In this document: positions 7,108 through 16,289 of the stretch, one piece after another
Numbering within the stretch: the stretch's first letter is position 1
Layout: the number at the start of each line of letters is the position of its first letter
DNA from: JAWKUK01 sp041398605
GTDB taxonomy: Bacteria; Planctomycetota; UBA1135; GCA-002686595
Length of the DNA: 64,000 nucleotides
Reading direction: 5' to 3'
NCBI GenBank assembly: GCA_041398605.1
Contig: JAWKUK010000005.1
Span: forward strand, 248,001-312,000
Program-made: the position numbers and the translations under genes
The notes under the pieces: generated by a model
Told to the model about the DNA's origin: nothing
The model's database searches: none
The model's input: only the letters and a program-made list of their open reading frames with translations

Positions 7108-8799
7108 CTCGGGCGCGGCGACCCCGAGGATCCCGAGGCCGTTCGCGAGCACCTGCCGCGCCGCGAGCGCGAGCGCCACCCGCGCGGCCGTGACGCTCGG
7201 CTCCTGGCCGAGGACGCGCTCCTTCGCGATCCACGAGTTGACCTCGCGGGCGAGGCCCAGGAGGTAGCCCGTGACCTCGCTCGGCTCCGCGCGCTCGGCG
7301 GCGCCACGCAGCACGTCGCGGTAGCGCCCGAGGATCAGCAGCAGCGGCGCGGCGGCCTCGAGGGCCGACCAGTCCGGCGCCGCCTGCCCCTCGTCCGCGT
7401 CCGCGACCTTGCGCCCGATCGAGGCGAGGCGCGCGTGTGTCCATTGGACGTAGGGGCCGGTGTCACCCTCGAACGAGAGCACGTCCTCCCAGACGAACTC
7501 GACGTCCTTGACCCGCTCGCGCTTCAGGTCGTTGAACACGACCGCGCCGACGCCGACGGCCTCGGCGACCTCCGAGGCGCCCGCGAGGTCCGGGTTCTTC
7601 GCCGCGATGACCTTCGCGGCCTCGTCGCGGGCGCGGTCCAGGACGTCCTCGAGGAAGACGACCCGGCCCTCGCGTGTGCTCATCTTGCCCTCGGGCAGGC
7701 GCAGCATCCCGAAGTCGACGTGCTCGACGCGCGGCTCCCAGGGGAGCTGCATGCGCTGCAGGACCCACTTCAACTGCTGGAAGTGCAGCCGCTGGTCCGC
7801 GCCGACGACGTACAGGCAGCGCGCGAACTGGAACTCCTCGAAGCGGTGGAAGACCGCCGCGAGGTCGCGCGTCGCGTACAGCGTCGTGCCGTCCGTCTTG
7901 CGCAGCAGGCACGGCGGCACGTGCTCGCCGAACTGGTCGAGCGGCACGACGAGCGCGCCCTCGCTCTCCACCGTCACACCCGACGCGACGATGCGCTCGA
8001 TCGCCGCGTCGAGGTGCGTCTCGTAGAACGCTTCGCCGCGGATCAAGTCGAACGCCACGCCGAGGCGCGAATAGATCTTCTGGAACTCAGCCAACGACAG
8101 CTCTGTCAGGCGGCGCCACGTCGCCCGCACTTCGTTCTCTGCGCCCGATTCGAGCGCGCGGAAGGCCGCGCGGCCCTCTTCCTCGAGGGCCGGGTCCTGC
8201 TCGACCTCCTTGTGGAAGCGCACGTACAGCTCCAACAGCGCCTTGATCGGGTCCCGCTCGACGTCGACCGTCGCGCCCCAGCGGTTCATCGCAGCGACCA
8301 GCTTGCCGAACTGGCTGCCCCAGTCGCCGATGTGGTTGATGCCGACGGTGCGATAGCCGAGCGCGTTGAAGAGGCGCTGCGTCGCCGCGCCGATCACGGT
8401 CGAGCGCAGGTGCCCGACCGACATCGGCTTCGCGATGTTCGGCGACGAGAAGTCGATGACGATCGTTTGCCCTTGGCCCTCGTCGGACGAGCCGTAGGCG
8501 GCGCCCTGCTCGAGCACTTCGTTCACGATCGTGCGCGCCAGGAGCGCCCGGTCGATGACGAAGTTGAGGTAGGGCCCGGTCGCGGTCGCCGTGACGCCTT
8601 CAAGCGCCTCATCGACCTTCCGCGCGAGCTCCGCTGCGATCGCCGGGGGCGCCTGCTTCAGGGCCTTCGCCAGCGGGAAGCACGGGAAGGCCGCGTCGCC
8701 CAGCTTCGGGTCGCGCGGGCGCTCGAGGCGGATCTCCTCGATGGGGAGGCCCGAGGCCGCTGCCAGCGCGGCCCGAATCGCGTCAAGGAACTGCTGCAT
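7099..8799 (-). CDS. argS: Arginyl-tRNA synthetase
   Basis: Class I aminoacyl-tRNA synthetase charging tRNA-Arg. 566 residues, in the family range. An N-terminal Add1-type domain is followed by the catalytic core SSPNIAKPMSVGHLRSTVIG (HIGH-like signature), INHIGDWGSQFGKL, and a KMSKS-type loop EGKMSTREG. The DALR anticodon-binding region ends in ALAARQVLANGLGILGVAAPEAM, the typical C-terminus. It is divergent from the DUF3667 gene with 47 bp between them. Probably first gene of the minus-strand run argS-apt-sigma-sulfatase, although hairpins downstream may separate the transcripts. Confidence 0.97.
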   Translation of the reverse strand: MQQFLDAIRAALAAASGLPIEEIRLERPRDPKLGDAAFPCFPLAKALKQAPPAIAAELARKVDEALEGVTATATGPYLNFVIDRALLARTIVNEVLEQGAAYGSSDEGQGQTIVIDFSSPNIAKPMSVGHLRSTVIGAATQRLFNALGYRTVGINHIGDWGSQFGKLVAAMNRWGATVDVERDPIKALLELYVRFHKEVEQDPALEEEGRAAFRALESGAENEVRATWRRLTELSLAEFQKIYSRLGVAFDLIRGEAFYETHLDAAIERIVASGVTVESEGALVVPLDQFGEHVPPCLLRKTDGTTLYATRDLAAVFHRFEEFQFARCLYVVGADQRLHFQQLKWVLQRMQLPWEPRVEHVDFGMLRLPEGKMSTREGRVVFLEDVLDRARDEAAKVIAAKNPDLAGASEVAEAVGVGAVVFNDLKRERVKDVEFVWEDVLSFEGDTGPYVQWTHARLASIGRKVADADEGQAAPDWSALEAAAPLLLILGRYRDVLRGAAERAEPSEVTGYLLGLAREVNSWIAKERVLGQEPSVTAARVALALAARQVLANGLGILGVAAPEAM

Positions 8800-8846
8800 G
8801 AGGCGTAAGAGGATACTCGGCCAAGGGGCGGGTTACCCTGCCGAGC

Positions 8847-9788
8847 GTGAACGACGAGCCGCCGATGACGCCCGAGGCCCCGCGACGAGGCGCCGCCGCT
8901 GCGGCCTGCCCCACGTGCGAGGGCGCGTTCCTTGGCCCGTATTGCCACCAATGCGGCGAACAGCGGCCCGACCCGCGGCGGGATCGCTTGATCGAGTACG
9001 CGCTCGCGCCGGTGCGGGCCGTCGGCAGCCTCGACGGTCGGTGGCTCCGCGCCCTGTGGAGCTTGGTCCGTCGCCCAGGCGCGCTCTCGGCCGAATGGGC
9101 CCGCGGCGCGCGGGTGCGCTGGCCGCGGCCGTGGTCGGTCTTCTTCTTCGTCAACGTCACCTATTACTTCGTCGCGTCCATGGTCTCGACGGGCTTCCTC
9201 AAGACGCCCTTGCAGATGCACCTCAGCGGCTCCCCGTGGCGCAAGGACGTCGCGGCCCGGCTCGCCCAGCGCGGCTTCGCCCCAGAGGACATCGAGCGCC
9301 TCGCGGGGCTCGGGGAGGGCCGCCCATCCGCGGCGCTGAGCCAATTCGCCCACGCCTTCGATGCCCACGCGGCCTCGGTCTCGAAGCTCGTCGTCGTCAG
9401 CCTCGTCCCGATGTTCGCGGCGCTGCTGGCCGTGGCGTTCCTGCGCAGCGGCCGGCGCCTCATCGATCACCTGGTCCTCGCGACGCACTTCATCGCGTGG
9501 TGGATCGGGTTCGCGGTGCTCGTCTCGCTGCCGCTGTTCGAGGCGCTCGGCGCGGCCGCGCGCGGCGCGTTCCCTGGGCTCGAATGGCTCAACGGTGACG
9601 CGATCTTCGTCCCGGTCGAGCTCGCCCTAGCGACGTTGTGGCTCAGCTTGGCCGCGCGGCGGTTCTACGGCGCCCAAAGCGCGGCCTGGCGCTGGGCCCG
9701 GGCCCTGGTCCTCTCTATCGGGCTGCTCGGGCTGATCGTCGGGCCGTTCCGGAGGCTCGAGTTCCTCTTTGCTTGGTGGACGCTCTGA
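8847..9788 (+). CDS. DUF3667-family integral membrane protein
   Basis: 313 residues starting at GTG 8847 (ATG at 8865 is an alternative). The N-terminus carries a short zinc-ribbon-like signature, CPTCEGAFLGPYCHQCGEQ, followed by a conserved cytoplasmic stretch and then hydrophobic segments (VFFFVNVTYYFVASM, LVVVSLVPMFAALLAVAFL, FIAWWIGFAVLVSLPLF, and two more near the C-terminus). The C-x2-C ... YC-x2-CGEQ start followed by membrane helices is the DUF3667 pattern. The function of that family is not established. It is divergent from argS. Confidence 0.75.
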   Translation: MNDEPPMTPEAPRRGAAAAACPTCEGAFLGPYCHQCGEQRPDPRRDRLIEYALAPVRAVGSLDGRWLRALWSLVRRPGALSAEWARGARVRWPRPWSVFFFVNVTYYFVASMVSTGFLKTPLQMHLSGSPWRKDVAARLAQRGFAPEDIERLAGLGEGRPSAALSQFAHAFDAHAASVSKLVVVSLVPMFAALLAVAFLRSGRRLIDHLVLATHFIAWWIGFAVLVSLPLFEALGAAARGAFPGLEWLNGDAIFVPVELALATLWLSLAARRFYGAQSAAWRWARALVLSIGLLGLIVGPFRRLEFLFAWWTL

Positions 9789-9889
9789 GGTGAGTTCGCC
9801 CGCGCTTTCAGTAAACTCGTCGGCCGAACCCCCGGTCCCCCGCGCCCCATTCAGGGGCGGCCGACTCCGACCCCGCCTCCGATCTCGAC

Positions 9890-10780
9890 ATGTCGTTCGA
9901 ACAGCAGCTCCTCAAAGTCCGCGAGCAACAAGGTTTCATCGCCGCCCTCGACCAGAGCGGTGGCAGCACCCCGAAGGCGCTCAAGCTCTACGGCGTGTCC
10001 GAGAGCGAGTACTCGGGCGATGAGGAGATGTACACGCGGGTCCACGAGATGCGCACCCGCATCATCACGGACCCCGCGTTCAACGGCGACCGCATCCTCG
10101 GCGCGATCCTCTTCGAGAACACGATGGATCGCGCGATCCGCGGGCTCGGCTCGGCGGAGTTCCTCTGGAACGAGAAGCGCGTCGTGCCGTTCCTGAAGGT
10201 CGACAAGGGCCTCGCGGACGCCGCCGACGGCGTGCAGGTCATGAAGCCGATGCCGGGCCTCGACGCGCTCCTGGCGCGCGCGAAGAAGGTCGGCGTCTTC
10301 GGGACGAAGATGCGTTCGGTCATCAAGGACGCGAACGCGGCCGGCGTGAAGGCCGTCGTTGACCAGCAGTTCGAGGTCGGCAAGCAGATCCTCGCCGCCG
10401 GCCTGATCCCGATCATCGAGCCCGAGGTGGACATCCACAGCGGCGACAAGTCCGGTTGCGAGCGCCTGCTGCAGGACGCGCTCCTGGCGCAGCTCGACGC
10501 GCTGCCGGCGGGGCAAGAGGTCATGTTGAAGCTCACGCTCCCGGAGCAGGACGACTTCTACAAGCCCTGCATCGCGCACCGCGCCGTGCTGCGCGTCGTC
10601 GCGCTGTCCGGCGGGTACAGCCGCGAGGAGTCGAACGCGCGCCTCGCGCGGAACCACGGCATGATCGCGAGCTTCTCGCGCGCGCTCTCCGAAGGCCTCA
10701 GCGCGCAGCAGTCCGCGGCAGAGTTCCACGCGCTGCTCAACGCCTCGATCCAGAGCATCTTCGAGGCCTCGCGCACCTGA
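9890..10780 (+). CDS. fda: Class I fructose-bisphosphate aldolase
   Basis: Reversibly cleaves fructose-1,6-bisphosphate to glyceraldehyde-3-phosphate and dihydroxyacetone phosphate. 296 residues, matching the compact bacterial class I (Fda) type known from staphylococci. GFIAALDQSGGSTPKALKLYG is at residues 15-35, ILGAILFENTMDR is in the centre, and FLKVDKGL, FGTKMRS, QQFEVGKQI and IIEPEVDI follow. The Schiff-base lysine is expected in VMLKLTLPEQ, and VVALSGGYSREESN forms the phosphate-binding loop. With fbp at the left end of the window, both enzymes needed to go from triose phosphate to fructose-6-phosphate are present within 10 kb, although not in one operon. Confidence 0.95.
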   Translation: MSFEQQLLKVREQQGFIAALDQSGGSTPKALKLYGVSESEYSGDEEMYTRVHEMRTRIITDPAFNGDRILGAILFENTMDRAIRGLGSAEFLWNEKRVVPFLKVDKGLADAADGVQVMKPMPGLDALLARAKKVGVFGTKMRSVIKDANAAGVKAVVDQQFEVGKQILAAGLIPIIEPEVDIHSGDKSGCERLLQDALLAQLDALPAGQEVMLKLTLPEQDDFYKPCIAHRAVLRVVALSGGYSREESNARLARNHGMIASFSRALSEGLSAQQSAAEFHALLNASIQSIFEASRT

Positions 10781-10831
10781 GCGGCGCGCTGGGGAGCGCC
10801 CCCCGTGTGCGCCTGAGCGCGCGCCGGTGCT

Positions 10832-10855
10832 GCACGGGGGCCGCGTCCCCCGTGC
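10832..10855. terminator. Bidirectional terminator hairpin between fda and ABC-F gene
   Basis: GCACGGGGG (10832-10840) pairs perfectly with CCCCCGTGC (10847-10855) with a 6-nt loop, between two convergent genes. Strong GC stem, no T-run. Confidence 0.6.
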
Positions 10856-10858
10856 GGC

Positions 10859-12808
10859 TCACGCGTCCCAGTTGATCCACTCTTCGTTCGCCGCCTCGAG
10901 CTCCATCTCGAGCTCTGCGATGCGGAACTGCGTGTCCCGCAGCTTCGCGGCGTCCTTGTAGACCGCCTCCGTCACGAGCGAGTCGTGGAGCTTCTTGAGC
11001 TCCTCTTCGAGCTTCATGATGCGCTGCTCGAGCTGCTCGAGCTTGAACGGGTTGCGCGGGTTCTTCCGCTTGCCGCTCGTGCTCTTGGGCGCGCCCTTTT
11101 GCTGTTGCTGCTGCGCCGCCTGTTGCTGGCGCTTGGCTTCGGCCTCGACCGCTGCGCGCCGTGCCGCCGCCTCGCGCTTCTGGCGCTCGTCGCTCGCAGC
11201 GCTCGACTCGGCTTCCTTCGTCGCGCGCCACGCCGAGTAGTTGCCTTCGAACTCGCGCACTGTGCCGCCGCCGACCTCGTACGTGGTGTTCGTGATGCCG
11301 TCGAGGAACGCGCGGTCGTGGCTGATACAGATGATCGCGCCCTGGAACTCACCGAGCATCTCTTCGAGCGCGGTGCGGCTCGCGAGGTCGAGGTGGTTCG
11401 TCGGCTCGTCGAGCGCGAACCACGACGGCTCGGAGAGCACCAAGATCGACAGCGAGAGCCGCGCGCGCTCGCCGCCCGACAGCAGCGACACGAGCTTCTC
11501 GATCTCGTCACCGCGGAACAGGAAGCGCGCGAGGTGGTCGCGCACCTGTTGGTCCGTCATCGCCGGATAGTGCCGCCGCAGCTCCTCGGCCGCCGTGTGG
11601 TCGCCGCGCAGGTGCGACGTGTCCTGGTCGTAGTACGCGCACACCGCGCCGTGGCCGCGCTCGACTATGCCGCTCATCGGGTCCAGCTTGCCCGCGATCA
11701 GCTTCAGGAACGTCGACTTGCCCGCGCCGTTCGGCCCGACGATGCCGATGCGCTGGCCGCGCCCGATGCGCAGGTCCACGTCCTTGAACAGCACTTTGTC
11801 GCCGTAGCCGCCGGAGACGCCTTCGGCCTTCAAGACCTCTTCACCGCCGCGCGCGGCCTTCGGCGCGCGGATCACGGGCCGGCGCACGTCGTGGTTCGGC
11901 TTCTCCAGCTTCTCGACGCGCTCGAGCCGCTTCTGGCGGCCCTTGGCCTCTGCTGTGCGCTGCGAGCCCATGTGCTTGTCGATGAACGCCTTCTCCTTGC
12001 GCAGCATGTCCTGCTGCTGCTCGAACGCGCGCAGCTCCGACTCGTAGCGCTCCTGCTTCAGGGTGATGTACTTCGGGTAGTTGCCCGTGTACGAGACGAT
12101 CTCGCCGCGCTCGAGCTCGATGATGCGGCTGACGCAGTTCGTCAGGAGGCGCCGGTCGTGGCTGACGACGAGGATCGCGGTGTGCAGGTCCTTCAGGTAC
12201 CGCTCGAGCCATTCGATGCCCTCGAGGTCGAGGTGGTTCGTCGGCTCGTCGAGCAGCAGGATGTCGTGGCCCGCGACGAGCTCACGCGCGAGCGCGACGC
12301 GGTTCTTCTCGCCGCCGGAGAGCGTCGCGGCCTCGCGGTCCCAGAACTGCTCGACGAGGCCGATGCCGCCGAGCACGACCTCGACGCGGCGCTCGGTCTC
12401 CCAGCCGCCGAGCTCTTCGATGCGCGACGAGAGCCGGTCGTGGTCGCGCATCGCGCGCTCGAGGTCCTCGCCCTCGGCGTGCCCCATGCGGTGCGTGCAA
12501 TCCTCGTACTCCTGGATCGCTTGCCGGACCTCCGAGAGGCCCCCGGCCACGTACTCGCGCACGGTGACGCCCGGGTGGAACACTGGCCGCTGCGGGACGA
12601 CGCCGAGGCGCGCGCCGCGGCGCAGCGTGACGGAGCCCCAGTCGGGCACCTCCTCACCGGCGATGATCCGGAACAGCGTGGTCTTGCCGCCGCCGTTGCG
12701 CCCGACCATCCCGACCTTCTCGCCGGGGTCGATCTTCGTCGACGCGCCGCGCAGGATTTCCTGGGCGCCGAAGTGCTTCTTGAGGCCGTCGATGGAGAGC
12801 AGTGACAT
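10859..12808 (-). CDS. ABC-F family ATPase (ribosome-associated type)
   Basis: 649 residues with two ABC ATPase domains and no membrane segments. Domain 1 has Walker A GRNGGGKTT (36-44), signature LSGGEKNRVALARELV and Walker B ILLLDEPTNHLDL. A charged linker follows, where many Arg/Lys residues may contact rRNA. Domain 2 has GPNGAGKST, LSGGERARLSLS and LDEPTNHLDL. The C-terminus has a Gln/Ala-rich low-complexity segment (a poly-Gln run) followed by a basic and coiled-coil tail, as in Uup-like members. ABC-F proteins act on stalled ribosomes or in antibiotic protection; which subgroup this is cannot be decided by eye. Convergent with fda. Confidence 0.9.
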   Translation of the reverse strand: MSLLSIDGLKKHFGAQEILRGASTKIDPGEKVGMVGRNGGGKTTLFRIIAGEEVPDWGSVTLRRGARLGVVPQRPVFHPGVTVREYVAGGLSEVRQAIQEYEDCTHRMGHAEGEDLERAMRDHDRLSSRIEELGGWETERRVEVVLGGIGLVEQFWDREAATLSGGEKNRVALARELVAGHDILLLDEPTNHLDLEGIEWLERYLKDLHTAILVVSHDRRLLTNCVSRIIELERGEIVSYTGNYPKYITLKQERYESELRAFEQQQDMLRKEKAFIDKHMGSQRTAEAKGRQKRLERVEKLEKPNHDVRRPVIRAPKAARGGEEVLKAEGVSGGYGDKVLFKDVDLRIGRGQRIGIVGPNGAGKSTFLKLIAGKLDPMSGIVERGHGAVCAYYDQDTSHLRGDHTAAEELRRHYPAMTDQQVRDHLARFLFRGDEIEKLVSLLSGGERARLSLSILVLSEPSWFALDEPTNHLDLASRTALEEMLGEFQGAIICISHDRAFLDGITNTTYEVGGGTVREFEGNYSAWRATKEAESSAASDERQKREAAARRAAVEAEAKRQQQAAQQQQQKGAPKSTSGKRKNPRNPFKLEQLEQRIMKLEEELKKLHDSLVTEAVYKDAAKLRDTQFRIAELEMELEAANEEWINWDA

Positions 12809-12903
12809 GGGCGCGCGTGGTCAGGAGTCGCTGGAAAGGGGCGACATGCTACCTCGCGCGCGGGCGCGATGGCGGGCGACCACCGGGGGCCGCCCCATGG
12901 CGG

Positions 12904-13602
12904 TCACTTTGGCGCGCCCGCCGCCGTCAGCGTCTGGCCGAACTCGCGCGTCAAGCCCGCGAGGCGCTCCGTCTCCTCGCGCAGGGGCTTGGCGGCGTCG
13001 ATGGCGTCCTCGAGCACGCTGTCGAGCGCGCCGACGCCCGCGGGCGTCAGGTCGAGGGACAGCGCCTTCTCGAGCTCGGCGACGCGTCCGATGTAGCGCT
13101 CGAAGCTCGGCGTCGCCTGCGACAGCTCGGCCGTCAGGGCCTTGAAGCGCCCGTCGGAGGCCTCGCGGCGGCGCTGCGCGCTCTCTTTCAGGTCCTCGGA
13201 TTGGAAGCCCGCGATCTCCTTGTCCCAGGTCGCCAGGTACGCGTTGAACGAGTTGCCGAGGCCCGCCTGCGCGCTTTCGACGCTGGCGGTCGCCTTGCGG
13301 AGCCCGGCGAGCGACGCCTTGAGGCCCTTGAAGGCGCCTTCGACGTCGCCGACCGCGACGCTCTGGCGCTGGATGATCCCCTGGCGCTCGACGGTGCCGC
13401 GCAGCGTCGAGAGCGCCTGAACGGCCCCGTCGAGGCTGCCGGAGAGCGCTTGGTACTGCTCGGTCAGCCGCCCGGTCAGGTCGAGCGACCTGTTGGCCGG
13501 CCGCTTGCCGCCGTCGCTGGCGCAGCCCGAGAGCAGGAGCAGGAACGAAGCGGTCAGCGTGAGCGCCAACGAGGCGCCGGCTGTGAGCGTGGAGTGTCGC
13601 AT
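12904..13602 (-). CDS. DUF2959-type lipoprotein
   Basis: 232 residues. The signal peptide ends in a lipobox, LLLLSGC (Cys about residue 26), so it is predicted to be lipid-anchored. The mature part is almost entirely helical and Ala/Leu/Glu-rich with heptad-like spacing. It matches the pattern I associate with DUF2959 (ALSTLRGTVERQG, then SFNAYLATWDKEI, and SQATPSFERYIGRVAELEKAL). Function unknown. The upstream 15-bp hairpin ends 6 nt before the ATG, leaving no visible Shine-Dalgarno sequence. Same strand as the phytase-like gene upstream. Confidence 0.7.
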   Translation of the reverse strand: MRHSTLTAGASLALTLTASFLLLLSGCASDGGKRPANRSLDLTGRLTEQYQALSGSLDGAVQALSTLRGTVERQGIIQRQSVAVGDVEGAFKGLKASLAGLRKATASVESAQAGLGNSFNAYLATWDKEIAGFQSEDLKESAQRRREASDGRFKALTAELSQATPSFERYIGRVAELEKALSLDLTPAGVGALDSVLEDAIDAAKPLREETERLAGLTREFGQTLTAAGAPK

Positions 13603-13608
13603 GATGAT

Positions 13609-13643
13609 CTTGGGGGGCGGCGCACAAGGCGCCGCCCCCCAAG
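13609..13643. promoter_or_regulatory. 15-bp perfect hairpin directly before the DUF2959 start
   Basis: CTTGGGGGGCGGCGC (13609-13623) is the exact complement of 13629-13643, with a 5-nt loop. In transcript sense (minus strand) the structure ends 6 nt before the ATG at 13602, where a ribosome-binding site would be. It may be a terminator for the upstream gene or a translation-blocking leader hairpin. Confidence 0.6.
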
Positions 13644-13688
13644 GTACCGCTTCCCGCCGTCAGCATTCGTGACGGTTCCGTCGTGAAA

Positions 13689-13714
13689 GGGCGCCGGGGT
13701 CGGCCCCGGCGCCC
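13689..13714 (-). terminator. Terminator of the phytase-like gene
   Basis: GGGCGCCGGGG (13689-13699) pairs with CCCCGGCGCCC (13704-13714) around TCGG. On the minus strand it begins about 10 nt after the stop codon at 13724 and is followed by TTT, so it fits an intrinsic terminator. Confidence 0.6.
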
Positions 13715-13723
13715 CAAATCGGC

Positions 13724-16123
13724 TCACTGAAGGAGCTGCGGGAGGGTGACGACGACCGTCTCGCCGCTGTTGGTGTCCACGCCGTCGTTGTCGTTGACGA
13801 TCAGGGTCGTGCCGTCGGAGAGGACGGCCATGCCCTCGAGCTTCTCGGGCACGAACCCGGCGAACTGGTCGTACGAGCCCGCCGCCAAGAGGTCGATCTC
13901 CAGCGTCTTCGCGAGCGTCTCGAAGCTCGCCGCCTGCGACACGTCACGGAACGTGACGCTGTTCAGGTCCACCGTGTAGACGCGCTTGACCGCTGCGTCT
14001 GCGTTGCCCTGGTTGTCACGCTCCAGCACCGCGAGCCGGCCGTTGCCGAGGTACGTGATCTCGGAGAGGCCGACCCAGCCGCCGTTCGCCGACGCGACGG
14101 CGTCCAGCGGGTAGAACGCGAACGTCCACATGCCGGTCGTGAGGTCGAAGCGGCCGATGCGCACCGAGCCGTTCGGGTCGCCTGCGTTGCCCCACTCGCG
14201 CTGCAGGCACACGTAGACCGCAGCGTCGTCCGCGACGGTGATGCCCTCGAGGCCGAAGCGCAGCTGGTTGCTGGTCATCTCGAACGGCAGGCCGACGACG
14301 CGCACGATCTCGAGCGTGTCAGCGCCTGGGTTGCGGACGGCCTTGATGAGCAGGTTCGGCGACGCGAACGGGCGGTTGCTCGGGTTGCTGACGCCGTTGT
14401 TCAGGTTCCCGGCGCCCTCCGACGCGATCCAGAACGAGGTCCCATCGCTCTCGACAGCGATGCCCTCGGGGTCGAGGTTCACGGTCGAGTCGCCGTTGAT
14501 GATCTTCGAGATGTCAAAGCTCGGCGTGTTCGGCAGCAGGAACTTCCAGCGGCGCAGCGCGTTGCCGAGCACCGAATTGGTATCCACCAGCGGCAGCTCG
14601 TCCGTGATTCGGATCGGCCCCTGCGCGCCGCGCTCCATGCGGTAGACGCGCGACTGTTGGTAGAAGCTGTCGTGGATCGAGTAGAGGACCTGGTCGTTGC
14701 CAGGCGCGACGACGAGGCCCGATTGCGCCGCCCACGGGATCGGCACCGACGTGCCGACGCGGTTCTCCGACACGATCTGCGGGTAGTTCCCTTGGCCCGT
14801 GCGCTGGTAGATCATGACCGAGCCACGGATGATGTCGTCGCGCGAGTCTTCCTCACACGCCACGACCAAGAGGTCGCGCTGCGGGATCGCCAGCAACCCC
14901 TCGGGGGCGACGCCGGTCGGCAGGATCTGCTCGAGCATCGGGTTCGACGACCCGAAGAGGGGCGAGCCGACGAGGCGGTAGACGAACACGAGGTTCGCGC
15001 GCTCCGAGCCGATGAACAAGAAGCGATCGCCGTTGTAGTCGCCGAACTCGGCGCTCTCGGGCTCGGTGCCTTTATTCTCCGAGCGGCCCTCGGGGTAGTG
15101 GCCGATGCGCGCCGCGGCGTGCTCGATCGTGCTGCCCGCTTCGTAGAGCGGCAGGCCCCAGGGGGCCCAAACCGTGAAGCCGCGGCTGCCGCCGTTGAGG
15201 TCGCCCTCGTCCGCCGACGCGAACGTGAACGGCGAGATCCAGCTCACCGCGTCGGGCTCGCGCGGGACGGCCAAGAGCGAGCTCGACTGCTCGATGAGGT
15301 CGTTCTCGTTCGTGTCGATCTCGTCGAGGTCGACGGTGCCGGCGGAGAAGTCCAGGATCACCGCGCCCGTCGCCAGGTCGATCAGCGCGATGTGGTTGTT
15401 CTCCTGCATCGTCACGACGGCGATGTTCGACGCGTTGATGTCCACGTACTCGGGCTCGGGGTCGTCCGGATACAGGTCCGGCACGCCGACGAGGTCCACG
15501 TTGCGCGTCGTCCAGCTCGCCGGCGCGCCGACGAGGTCCACGATGACGACGTAGCCCGCGGGCAGCTGCGGCGGCGCGCCGTTGCCGAGCTCTTCGTCGC
15601 GCTCGTTCTCGATCGCGATCGCGGCGTAGCGCCCGTCCGGGGACACCGCGACCGAGTCCGGCTGCCCGCCGAGGGCGATGTTGCGCACGACCTGGCGCGT
15701 CGCCAGGTCGACGACGGCGAGGTCGCCCGAGGTGTTGATGAAGTCGGCGCTCGTGTTCACCGCGACCAGCGCGTAACCGCCGAGGACGGCGACGGATGTC
15801 GGCTCGCCGGTCATGCCCAGCACGCCGCCGGGCGTCGGCGCCGCGGGGTCCGTGATGTCGATGAAGCCGATGCGGTCGTTGCCAGAGTCGGTGTAGATCA
15901 GGAGGTTGCCGTCGGTGCTCGCGGCGACGATCTCGGCCGACGTCTGGTCCGTGATGGCCGTGTTTTCGAAGACCGGGAAGGTCGCGACGCGGCGGAACGG
16001 GCCTTGGCCTTGCGCCGCCGCGACCGGCGCGGCGAACGCCAGGTGGGCGGCAAAGAGGCCAGCGGTGAAGAGCGCCGATTGCGCGACGCGCGCGCGGGGC
16101 TTGCGGAGAGTGTGCTGTGTCAT
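13724..16123 (-). CDS. Secreted phytase-like esterase / beta-propeller protein (799 aa)
   Basis: 799 residues with a signal peptide (SALFTAGLFAAHLAFAAPVAAAQG). Residues about 40-450 form a beta-propeller of the choice-of-anchor-I type: repeated blades such as GEPTSVAVLGGYALVAVN, GDLAVVDLATRQVVRNIALGG and PDSVAVSPDGRYAAIAIEN. The C-terminal third fits the esterase-like domain of the phytase family: DPEGIAVESDGTSFWIASEG, then FGLEGITVADDAAVYVCLQ and a final LEGMAVLSDGTTLIVNDNDG. Such proteins are exported and may release phosphate or bind surfaces. The substrate is not evident. A terminator hairpin lies just downstream. Confidence 0.78.
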   Translation of the reverse strand: MTQHTLRKPRARVAQSALFTAGLFAAHLAFAAPVAAAQGQGPFRRVATFPVFENTAITDQTSAEIVAASTDGNLLIYTDSGNDRIGFIDITDPAAPTPGGVLGMTGEPTSVAVLGGYALVAVNTSADFINTSGDLAVVDLATRQVVRNIALGGQPDSVAVSPDGRYAAIAIENERDEELGNGAPPQLPAGYVVIVDLVGAPASWTTRNVDLVGVPDLYPDDPEPEYVDINASNIAVVTMQENNHIALIDLATGAVILDFSAGTVDLDEIDTNENDLIEQSSSLLAVPREPDAVSWISPFTFASADEGDLNGGSRGFTVWAPWGLPLYEAGSTIEHAAARIGHYPEGRSENKGTEPESAEFGDYNGDRFLFIGSERANLVFVYRLVGSPLFGSSNPMLEQILPTGVAPEGLLAIPQRDLLVVACEEDSRDDIIRGSVMIYQRTGQGNYPQIVSENRVGTSVPIPWAAQSGLVVAPGNDQVLYSIHDSFYQQSRVYRMERGAQGPIRITDELPLVDTNSVLGNALRRWKFLLPNTPSFDISKIINGDSTVNLDPEGIAVESDGTSFWIASEGAGNLNNGVSNPSNRPFASPNLLIKAVRNPGADTLEIVRVVGLPFEMTSNQLRFGLEGITVADDAAVYVCLQREWGNAGDPNGSVRIGRFDLTTGMWTFAFYPLDAVASANGGWVGLSEITYLGNGRLAVLERDNQGNADAAVKRVYTVDLNSVTFRDVSQAASFETLAKTLEIDLLAAGSYDQFAGFVPEKLEGMAVLSDGTTLIVNDNDGVDTNSGETVVVTLPQLLQ

Positions 16124-16289
16124 CGGTGAGGGTCTCGGTGCGGCCCGCGCACGCTGCGCGGGGGGGATCCGATCGAATACGGGCCGCGATTGCAGCCCTC
16201 GACCATCAGCGAGACCCCTGGCTCACGATTAAGGCACGGTCAACTGAGGGTTGGGCCCCGTCGACCGATGCCTCCCACCCCCCGGGCGC

